From positions 1 to 64,000 of the forward strand of contig CP011265.1 in assembly GCA_000972765.1 (NCBI GenBank): a stretch of 64,000 nucleotides of DNA, given 5' to 3'. The notes beneath the pieces were generated by a model. The model saw only the letters and a list, made by a program, of their open reading frames with translations, was not told where the DNA came from and searched no databases. Position numbers and translations under genes: made by a program. Shown here one piece after another: positions 53,301 to 59,988 of the stretch. Numbering within the stretch: position 1 is the stretch's first letter; each line of letters begins with the position of its first letter. The stretch comes from Verrucomicrobia bacterium IMCC26134. GTDB lineage: Bacteria; Verrucomicrobiota; Verrucomicrobiia; Opitutales; Opitutaceae.

Positions 53301-54879
53301 CATGCTCATCTCGCCGCCGCCCCATCACGACATCTACTCGATCGAGGACCTCGCCCAGCTCATCTTCGATCTCAAGGAGGTGAATCCGCGCGCCAAGGTG
53401 TGCGTCAAGCTCGTCTCCTCCTCCGGCGTCGGCACCGTCGCCGCCGGCGTCGCCAAGGCCTACGCCGACGTCATCCTCGTCTCCGGCCACGATGGCGGCA
53501 CCGGCGCGTCCCCGCTCGCCTCGATCAAGAACGCCGGCTCCGCCTGGGAGATCGGCGTCGCCGAGGCCCATCAGGTCCTGATGATGAACCAGCTCCGCGG
53601 CCGCGTCACCCTCCGCACCGACGGCGGCATGAAGACCGGGCGCGACATCATCATCGCCGCCCTGCTCGGCGCCGAGGAGTTCAACTTCGGCACCGCCGCC
53701 CTCATCGCCGGCGGCTGCGCCATGTTCCGTGTTTGCCACCTGAATACGTGCCCGGTCGGCGTCGCCACCCAGCGCGAGGACCTCCGCGCCAAGTTCCGCG
53801 GCAAGCCCGAGAACATCATCAACTTCTTCAACGCCGTCGCCGAGGACGTCCGCCACTACCTCGCCAAGCTCGGCGCGCGCACCCTCAACGACATCATCGG
53901 CCGCGTGGACCTGCTCGAGCAGATCGACGACCCCGCCAACCCGAAGAGCAAGCTCCTCAACCTCGGCGGCCTGCTTCACAATCCCGACCCGACCGGCGAG
54001 CTCGACCGCCACCACACCCGCGAGCGCAACGAGCGCTTCGGCGGCGAGGGCTCGCTCGACGAGGCCATCGTCCAGGACGCCCGCGACGTGTTGCTCAAGA
54101 TGTCCAAGAGCCTCGTCCGCTCCTACAAGGTCACCAACGTCAACCGCGACGTCGGCACCCAGCTCTCCGGCCAGATCGCGCTCTACAACGGCGACGAGGG
54201 CCTGCCTTCCGGCACCATCGACCTCACCTTCACCGGCTCCGCCGGCCAGAGCTTCGGCACCTTCCTCGTCAACGGGGTGCGCCTCACCCTCCACGGCGAG
54301 GCCAACGACTACGTCGGCAAGGGCATCAACGGCGGCGAGATCATCATCCGTCCCAAGAGTTCCGAGACCTTCGCCTGGAAGGACCAGTCCATCGTCGGCA
54401 ACACCTGCCTCTACGGCGCCACCGGCGGCACGCTCTTCGCGGCGGGCCGCGCAGGCGAACGCTTCGCCGTCCGCAACTCCGGCGCCACCGCCGTGGTCGA
54501 GGGAGTGGGGGACCACGGCTGCGAATACATGACCGGCGGCCTGGTCGTGATCCTCGGCGAGACGGGCGTGAACTTCGGCGCCGGCATGTCCGGCGGCCTG
54601 GCCTTTGTTTACGATCCGGCCGGCACTTTTGCCCAGAAGATCAACCCCGCCATGATCGGCCTCGAGCGCGTCACCGACGCGGCCGAGTCGAAGAGCCTGC
54701 GCGACCTCATCTCACTGCACTTCCGCTTCACCGTGAGCAAGCAGGCGCAGAAGCTGGTCGAGGCTTGGGACGCCGAGGCCGGCAAGTTCTGGAAGGTCGT
54801 GCCCTTCCCCCCGACCCCGGAGACGCCGAAAGCGACCTACGCCTTCGACCCCGCCCGCATCCACGTCGGCGTGATCTGA
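50335..54879 (+). CDS. Glutamate synthase large subunit (copy 2)
   Basis: A second complete GOGAT large subunit (1514 residues) directly after gltBD. All functional sites are kept: Cys19 nucleophile ([10 protein letters not shown]), FMN domain ([47 protein letters not shown]), Fe-S cysteines in the same C-x5-C-x4-C pattern ([16 protein letters not shown]), and the beta-helix end ([24 protein letters not shown]). It differs clearly from copy 1, so this is not a recent duplication. It could use GltD from the neighbour operon, use ferredoxin, or replace copy 1 under some conditions. The ATG at 50335 gives the usual short propeptide; the frame is open to 50119 but that part overlaps the terminator region. 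Confidence 0.96.
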   Translation: MATIIPSPLYSFDQEHDACGVGFIAKLTGERSYDVLNRALSALKALAHRGAIDADAVTGDGAGVLTQLPVEFFKEYLASINKPLFKDSDLGVGMIFLPANDDYAQSHCKKIVETVVKSEGLAFLGWREVPIDSSCLGRKAIENQPAIFQALVARKDETSDDEFERLLFLVQNSIERLVLGAKISGFYICSFSSRTIVYKGLLTPAQIKRFYLDLKSPLFTTAFAIFHQRYSTNTFPTWHLAHPFRMMAHNGEINTIRGNRNQMRARENSTAHGVWGDRFDDLKPLVQQGGSDSASFDNALQLLTLGGRSPLHACMMMMPPAWEKDKTLAPDTRAFFRYHSAVIEPWDGPAAIVFTDGKVIGASLDRNGLRPARYKIFDDGYVILASEAGLVHDFPGKVVESGRLGPGRMIALDFATGKFLRDAEVKQRITADPHYRQWCDGHLVNLHALARQSGGQSSPGFATAPDLQTQIAFGYESDEVELVLTPLAEGLEPTGSMGDDTPLAVLSRRPRLLYTYFKQLFAQVTNPPIDSVREKAVMSLNMLLGGRLGLFEEFPKSTGLVELDSPILLDHELAALAEVPALHGQVVTLPALFSPAAGPAGLELALKALAARAEASAKAGAKVLIVSDRGVTAQQAGIPMLLAIGAVHQQLVRSGLRISCDLIAETGEAREVHQLACLLGFGANAVNPWLALASVADLAATGKTAKPVEPAQARLNFRDAIDAGLYKIMAKMGISTLASYRGGQMFEALGISTRVVAECFTGTASPIGGIDYAQIAEEALSRHTRAFPAESVALALAPEGYYRVNKRGEGEFHGWNPKVVASMNKFVKAGDFAGYQEWKTQGDEHAPVALKDLLKIRFSAATPVPLEEVDSIEEIRRRFTTAGMSLGALSPEMHEALAIAMNRIGGKSNSGEGGEDPDRFNVRANGDNANSAIKQIASGRFGVTAAYLSSAKEIEIKMAQGAKPGEGGQLPGAKVTPLIAKLRYSVPGVMLISPPPHHDIYSIEDLAQLIFDLKEVNPRAKVCVKLVSSSGVGTVAAGVAKAYADVILVSGHDGGTGASPLASIKNAGSAWEIGVAEAHQVLMMNQLRGRVTLRTDGGMKTGRDIIIAALLGAEEFNFGTAALIAGGCAMFRVCHLNTCPVGVATQREDLRAKFRGKPENIINFFNAVAEDVRHYLAKLGARTLNDIIGRVDLLEQIDDPANPKSKLLNLGGLLHNPDPTGELDRHHTRERNERFGGEGSLDEAIVQDARDVLLKMSKSLVRSYKVTNVNRDVGTQLSGQIALYNGDEGLPSGTIDLTFTGSAGQSFGTFLVNGVRLTLHGEANDYVGKGINGGEIIIRPKSSETFAWKDQSIVGNTCLYGATGGTLFAAGRAGERFAVRNSGATAVVEGVGDHGCEYMTGGLVVILGETGVNFGAGMSGGLAFVYDPAGTFAQKINPAMIGLERVTDAAESKSLRDLISLHFRFTVSKQAQKLVEAWDAEAGKFWKVVPFPPTPETPKATYAFDPARIHVGVI

Positions 54880-55658
54880 AATCAGGAGCCTGGGCGGCAC
54901 GAATGCCACCCCTCCGGGGGCGGCGGCATTCTTGCCGCCGAAGTCTGCGCCCAAAAACTTGGCCGTATCGCAAAAAAACCACGTGCTTTGGCTTCTCGCC
55001 TCGGACACGGCATCCGTCGGCTTGACCATGGGTTCACGTCTGCTCCCAAGGATCCGGTGGGGTTTGGTTTCTTGCTTTGCCTAGCTGAAATAACACTCCG
55101 CCTGATCCCGCAGATCGCGCGGCACACCTTGCCCAAACGGAGCAAAGGGCGGCCCTCGGAGGTGCGGCCGACCCCGCCATCGGCCGACAAAGGCTTTTCC
55201 CGTTCAACGCCAGCCGCATCGCCGCACGTGCACGCCACCTCGCCCCCCCATCTTTGTGACAACAGACGAGGGCCTGCCGGAGCCTTTTCCGCGCATGGGC
55301 GCCGCGCACGGTTCAGGGCGGAACGTTTTGCAGGGTGTGGACACGCTTTATCGAGAACGTAAAATATTGTCCTGTTTTGATTTTCACCAATCGTCCGCGC
55401 GAATCCGTCTTGGGAAGAAAGGTAGCCAACGGGGGTGGATTTCTGACGTTATTTTGCAAGGCGGGCGGCGGCCACGGCAAGACAAGCGTGGGGACTTTGT
55501 TGAACCCCGGGCGTGATTAAAAGTATGTCTGCCTAACTCAAGCCCAGGGGCGTCCCGCCCGTGCTGCTCGTTTGCGGCACCGGCCAGAGAAGGGCATTCC
55601 ACCTGCCAGCGGCCCAGGGCAAGAGCGCAGGCAAAATACGTCGATTCTTACGTTCACA
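54880..55658. other. Long gene-poor region after the GOGAT genes
   Basis: Nearly 780 bases with only short overlapping frames whose protein sequences are Arg/Pro/Gly-rich and unstructured. It contains the inverted repeat at 54893-54939 and, from about 55345 to 55420, a noticeably AT-richer stretch (for example AACGTAAAATATTGTCCTG). No tRNA-like or riboswitch-like structure is evident by eye. It probably holds promoters for the downstream gene and decayed sequence. Confidence 0.5.
54893..54939. repeat. 18-base inverted repeat after gltB copy 2
   Basis: Arms 54893-54910 and 54922-54939 pair at 16 of 18 positions (GGCGGCACGAATGCCACC with GGCGGCATTCTTGCCGCC), loop CCTCCGGGGGC. It starts 13 bases after the GOGAT stop codon. 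There is no T-run. It resembles a dispersed intergenic hairpin family and may act as a transcript end. Confidence 0.65.
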
Positions 55659-57815
55659 ATGGGAAATCATACGCATAGCGTCTCCGAAAAAATGCTCTCC
55701 CGCGTTTCTCACACGAAAAAGTTGGCCGTCTATTGTTTGGCCTTCGGGCTGGCGATGCTGACCAACTATCTGTTCGCGGGTGAAGTGCTGACTCGGTTCA
55801 AGGACTTATCGCCCAACTCGTGGGGCGCCCAGCAAAACCTGGCGGTTTTGGCGCTTGCGGGGGCGATCGCGCTCAGCGCCGCGTGTTTCGGAAGGAGGGA
55901 TGATTTCAAGGCGGCGGAAGGCGATGCCGGCGGCGAGGGCGCGGGCCTGAAGACGGCTTGGGACTGGCTCGGATTGCTCCCCGCCTTCATCTGCTACGGG
56001 GCGTCCACCTGGCTTTACCTCGAACACGGGGAGACCGGCACGGTGCGGTGGTTATGGCTGGCAAGTGTGGGGCTGTTGCTTGTGCCGCTGCTGCGCAAGA
56101 GCCGCTTCAAGGACTTCGTGACCTTCCATTTTTGGGAATACAGCGTGCTGGCGTTGATCGTGACGGGCGCATTCATCCTGCGCTATGTGGATCTGACCAC
56201 GATACCGCACCACGTTTCCAACGATACCGCCATCATGGGGCTGTTTTCGCGAAAACTTCTGACCGAAGGGGACGGGCGCTGGGTGGGCATTGCCTTGCAG
56301 ACCAACCACCAGTTTTCCGAGCATCAACTCCTGGTCGTGGGCATGCGTTTGTTTGGAGTGAGCCACTACGGCCTGTCGATGCTCAGCGTGATCGCAGGGA
56401 CGTTGTCGGTGGTGGCGACGCATTTGTTGGGCCGCGCCTTGTTTAACCGCTGGGTGGGGTTGATCGCGGCCAGCTTTCTGGCGATCGACTACGTGCATCT
56501 GCACTTTTCGCGCATCATCTTCGGGCCGATCACCACCTGCTTTTTGCTGCTTGGAGCGCTGTTCCTGGTGCATGGCATCCGGCGCGGAAGCCGCCTGGGC
56601 TTCGCGTTGGGCGGCGTGGGGATCGGGATGGGCATGCTCGGCTACTATTCGGGACGGGTGGGGCTGCCGATCTTGTGCACGCTGATGGCGCTCTGGGTTT
56701 GGCAACGGAAACGCTACCCCCAGATCACTACGAGCTGCTGGCTGCTGGTGCTGGCGGGCACGGCCTTCGCGTTCGGCCCCAATCTGGCCTATGGCGTGAA
56801 AAAACTCAACGAGTTCAACGGGCGGGGCAACAACGTGATCCTTTGGACGCCCGTGGCGTGGAAGCACTCCTCGGCCAAGTATCACAGCCAGGGCAACCCG
56901 GCGGTGGTGTTGAAGGAGCAGGCCAAGCGCGCGTTCCTCGGCCCGTTTTTCTTCCCGGACTCGAGCACGATCTGCGCCCTGCGCAAACCCATGCTTTCGT
57001 CCTTGGCGGCGATTTTCTTCATCCTCGGCCTCGGTTACTGCGTGAGGCGTTACCGGGATATCCCGTGCGCCTTCCCGCTTATCTGGGCCGGGCTGGTGTT
57101 CTTGCTGGGAGGCATGTTGACGATCGATCCGCCATTCTGGCCGCATTTGAACATCGCGGCGCCGGCGCTGGCCTTGATCGCGGCGGTGGGGGCGGAGCGA
57201 TTCGCCCGGCGGGTGATCCTCGAGGGCGGGCGTCGTATCGCGATGCTCGTCCCGATGGTCATGACAGTGGGCATTTGCTTCACGGGGATCAACAACTGGG
57301 AGGTTTATCACCGTTTCGCACGGGACTACGCGACGGGCCGGTCTCACGCCATGCGCCAGATCCAGGATATCACCCGCGCGGTGGATTACCGGGTGTTTAT
57401 CGTCAGTCCCGAGTTCAACTGGGGGCACGAGGTGTATCAGTTTTTCACCTCGGAGGTGGACGGCCACAACCTCAGCGAAGAGGAACTCTATCGCAAGCTG
57501 CCGGTCATCGACAAACCGACCGCGTTCGTGGTGCATGAGGACACCGACTACGAAAAGTGCGTGGCCTTCCTGAGCAATGCCTACCCGTGGGCGGTGCGGC
57601 GCGCCTACTCCGCGCCGTGGAGATTCACCATCATCCGGGTGTTTCCGCCGGGCCACGTGGAGCCGCCCGAAAAACTGACGCCGCCGCTTTTTCTCTGGGA
57701 AAGCTGGGGCTGGCGCTGCGTGTTTGCCGTGCTGCTGGGCGTGCTGTGGCTGGGCTGGGTGACGCTGCATCGGGAGAAGGCCTGGTGGCCGCGTATCCGG
57801 CGCTTGAGCGAGTGA
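55659..57815 (+). CDS. GT39-like membrane glycosyltransferase
   Basis: A 718-residue multi-pass protein of the PMT/GT39-like class that uses a lipid-linked sugar donor. There are about a dozen hydrophobic segments; the first large loop after TM1 or TM3 holds the acidic/aromatic region (RYVDLTTIPHHVSNDTAIMGLFSRKLL) and later GYYSGRVGLP. A soluble C-terminal part includes YRVFIVSPEFNWGHEVYQFF and EELYRKLPVIDK. The next genes encode a DPM-like GT2 and a methyltransferase on the other strand, so this may use the lipid donor the GT2 makes. Donor and acceptor are unknown. The ATG at 55659 (MGNHTHSVSEK) is preferred; 55572 and 55692 are alternatives. Confidence 0.85.
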   Translation: MGNHTHSVSEKMLSRVSHTKKLAVYCLAFGLAMLTNYLFAGEVLTRFKDLSPNSWGAQQNLAVLALAGAIALSAACFGRRDDFKAAEGDAGGEGAGLKTAWDWLGLLPAFICYGASTWLYLEHGETGTVRWLWLASVGLLLVPLLRKSRFKDFVTFHFWEYSVLALIVTGAFILRYVDLTTIPHHVSNDTAIMGLFSRKLLTEGDGRWVGIALQTNHQFSEHQLLVVGMRLFGVSHYGLSMLSVIAGTLSVVATHLLGRALFNRWVGLIAASFLAIDYVHLHFSRIIFGPITTCFLLLGALFLVHGIRRGSRLGFALGGVGIGMGMLGYYSGRVGLPILCTLMALWVWQRKRYPQITTSCWLLVLAGTAFAFGPNLAYGVKKLNEFNGRGNNVILWTPVAWKHSSAKYHSQGNPAVVLKEQAKRAFLGPFFFPDSSTICALRKPMLSSLAAIFFILGLGYCVRRYRDIPCAFPLIWAGLVFLLGGMLTIDPPFWPHLNIAAPALALIAAVGAERFARRVILEGGRRIAMLVPMVMTVGICFTGINNWEVYHRFARDYATGRSHAMRQIQDITRAVDYRVFIVSPEFNWGHEVYQFFTSEVDGHNLSEEELYRKLPVIDKPTAFVVHEDTDYEKCVAFLSNAYPWAVRRAYSAPWRFTIIRVFPPGHVEPPEKLTPPLFLWESWGWRCVFAVLLGVLWLGWVTLHREKAWWPRIRRLSE

Positions 57816-57943
57816 GCGACCATCCCCGGCGTGGCCGGAAAGGACATGTGCCGCCGGCACCCCTTCCTTCCCGTCGCCTTGGCCGCAGCCAATACCCCCC
57901 CCGCCATTTTATCGCTTATATCCGGCTCGAAAGGGCGGACTGG

Positions 57944-58885
57944 TTAAGGCGCGGCCTCTCCGCCCCTGCGCATCCGGCGAACCACGAACTGGGGCCGCCC
58001 GTTCACCGTCAGGCAAATGCGCCCCAGGTATTCGCCCATGAGCCCGAGCATGATCAACTGTATGCCGGAAAACACCAGCAGGCTCGCCATCAGCGACCCC
58101 CAGCCGATCGGAGTCGCAAAAAGCAACGCCTCAACGAAAACCACGACCGATGCCACCAGCCCCAGCACCGCGAGCGCGAGGCCCATCACGGTGGCGGTGC
58201 GCAGCGGCATGATGGAAAAGTTTATGAACATGCTGAGCCAAAGACGGATCAGTTTCCGAAGGGTGTAGCCGCTTTCCCCTTCAAGCCGGGGGGCGTGTTC
58301 GATCTCGATGGTCTCGACCCGCCGGGTGATTTGAAAGATCAGCCCGTCCAGGTAGGGAAACGGGCCGCGGTAGGCGGTGATTTCGTGCGCGGTGAAATTG
58401 GTCAGGCACTTGAAGCTGGAGAGATACAAGCCGGGCGGTTTGTCGAGCAAACGGTCGGCGAGAAAGTTGCAGAAGCGGCTGCCGAGTGTGCGCCAAGGCG
58501 AATGCCGTTTGCGCGAAAACGAAGTGTAGACCACGTCCGCTCCGCACGCGCACGCATGGGACCACAGCCGCACGACCTCCGGCAGGGGATGTTGAAAATC
58601 GTCGTCCATGATGATGATGTGTCGCCCCCGCGCGTGCGGGAGCCCGGCCATGACGGCGTTGTGCTCGCCGAAATTGCGCGAGAGATCGACGACCGCGATC
58701 GGAAAGGGGCTTGCCCCCGCGAGAGTCCAGCAGACGTCGCCGGAATCGTCGCGACTGCCATCGTTGACCAGCACGAGCTCGTGGCCACCGGGGATGGGAA
58801 GCGCCGCGATCTGCGCCACCAGGGCGGGGAGCGTGCGGGCGCTGTTAAAAACCGGGATCACGATGCTGAGCGCGGGAGCGGTCAT
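57944..58885 (-). CDS. GT2 polyprenyl-phosphate glycosyltransferase (DPM/ArnC-like)
   Basis: A 313-residue enzyme that would load a sugar onto a polyprenyl phosphate carrier. The GT2 domain (1-220) has SIVIPVFNSARTLPALVAQIAAL, LVLVNDGSRDDS, LSRNFGEHNAVMAGL, the metal-binding IIIMDDDFQHP, and the family's R-R-x-E-x-I-x-I-E region. Two membrane segments follow (TVMGLALAVLGLVASVVVFVEALLF, LMASLLVFSGIQLIMLGLMGEYLGRI). That layout is typical of ArnC/GtrB/DPM-type proteins. Its ATG overlaps the stop of the methyltransferase gene by four bases (ATGA), so the pair is coupled. Its product could supply the GT39-like protein encoded on the other strand. Confidence 0.93.
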   Translation of the reverse strand: MTAPALSIVIPVFNSARTLPALVAQIAALPIPGGHELVLVNDGSRDDSGDVCWTLAGASPFPIAVVDLSRNFGEHNAVMAGLPHARGRHIIIMDDDFQHPLPEVVRLWSHACACGADVVYTSFSRKRHSPWRTLGSRFCNFLADRLLDKPPGLYLSSFKCLTNFTAHEITAYRGPFPYLDGLIFQITRRVETIEIEHAPRLEGESGYTLRKLIRLWLSMFINFSIMPLRTATVMGLALAVLGLVASVVVFVEALLFATPIGWGSLMASLLVFSGIQLIMLGLMGEYLGRICLTVNGRPQFVVRRMRRGGEAAP

Positions 58886-59688
58886 GACACGATAGGACGG
58901 GAGGGGTTATGGCGGATGGGGTTCACCAAACTGAACGAGGGAACGACTTTGCGGGCGACCACGAAAAGCGAGGAGCCGCACGGCAAGGGCAGCCGACAGG
59001 CCAGCGCCGCCTCGAACTCGAGCCACCGCGACAGGATGGGGTTAAGCCAAGCGGGGGTAAGCTTGAGGTCGGAACGCAGGGGCTCACCGCTCGAGACGCG
59101 AAGGCGGGTCAGGACGCGATGGGCCAGCATCGGCGGCAAGGTCAACATGTTCCAGAAACGCTCCTCGGTATCGTGAAACCCTGCCGGGTGGAACGCGGCG
59201 GACAGTTCCCCGCGGGCGAAGCGTTTTTCAACGTGCACGGCCTGATCGTGTTCGCCCTGCAAGCATCGGAACGCCGGCACATTGGCCAGCACCACGCCAC
59301 CGGGCTTGAGCACCCGATGGAAGTGCCCGGCTGCAAGCGCAAGCGCGACGCCGGACTGGCCCAGCAAATCGCAGGCGACAATCAGATCGACCGACGCGTC
59401 GGGCAGCGGGAGGGCATTTACGTCGCCCGCCAGCAAGGTCGTGTTGGCCGACGGCCGGATGTGTCGTAACGCATCCGGGGACACATCAAGGGCGATGAAC
59501 CGGGCGCGGGGCATGCGCTCTTCCATGAAACGGAGATTCTCGCCGGTGCCGCAACCGGCATCCAGGATCACCGGCGTTTCTGAAATCGCATGGCGGACCA
59601 GCAGGCGGCCCAGCATGGCGCGCAGGCCCCTATACCACCAATGGGAGGCCTCCACCTCGTGCATGGTTTGATACTCCGCGCGATTCAC
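58882..59688 (-). CDS. Class I SAM-dependent methyltransferase
   Basis: A 268-residue methyltransferase. The N-terminal EYQTMHEVEASHWWYRGLRAML motif is typical of proteins found next to polyprenyl-sugar transferases. Then comes the SAM-binding DAGCGTGENLRFMEE, ALDVSPDALRHI, the strand-4 DLIVACDLLGQ and LKPGGVVLANVPAFRCL. A hydrophobic C-terminal part may touch membrane. The frame is open to a TTG at 59739; the GTG at 59688 (MNRAEYQTMHEVE) matches the family better. It ends with a 4-base overlap with the GT2 gene. Target not known; likely a lipid-linked sugar or glycan. Confidence 0.85.
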   Translation of the reverse strand: MNRAEYQTMHEVEASHWWYRGLRAMLGRLLVRHAISETPVILDAGCGTGENLRFMEERMPRARFIALDVSPDALRHIRPSANTTLLAGDVNALPLPDASVDLIVACDLLGQSGVALALAAGHFHRVLKPGGVVLANVPAFRCLQGEHDQAVHVEKRFARGELSAAFHPAGFHDTEERFWNMLTLPPMLAHRVLTRLRVSSGEPLRSDLKLTPAWLNPILSRWLEFEAALACRLPLPCGSSLFVVARKVVPSFSLVNPIRHNPSRPIVS

Positions 59689-59988
59689 GGGGCCACGTTG
59701 AGGCAGACGAAGCAAATGGGAAGCCGATTGAGCCGGCAAGCCACCGGCCGGAGGGGGAGGCTTCAGAACGCGGGCCGCGCGGGCGGTGTCCCGACCGGAA
59801 AAGGGTCGGCGTCGTCGTCGCTCCCGCCCTCCCGGGAACGCCTAGCTCCAGCTCGGCTTTTTCCACCCGGATCCCGCCTGCGCTGCGTGCGCGGGAGCTA
59901 CGTGTGCAGGGTGCTGAGCAATATATGCACAGTAATGGGCTTTGCCTCTTTTGAGTGAGGCGTAGACCCTATTACCCACAGGCAAGGT
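59689..59988. other. Divergent intergenic region before the sensor kinase
   Basis: About 300 bases between the minus-strand methyltransferase and the plus-strand kinase. It should hold promoters for both. I see no repeat, RNA-like fold or operator worth naming. Confidence 0.4.

Noticed and set aside
54882-55362. Short open frames of 86-126 codons on both strands after gltB copy 2
   Set aside because: They overlap each other, are Arg/Pro-rich, and one spans the inverted repeat at 54893-54939, so they are translations of intergenic sequence.
59740-59988. Short open frames upstream of the sensor kinase
   Set aside because: Low-complexity translations without motifs; treated as intergenic.
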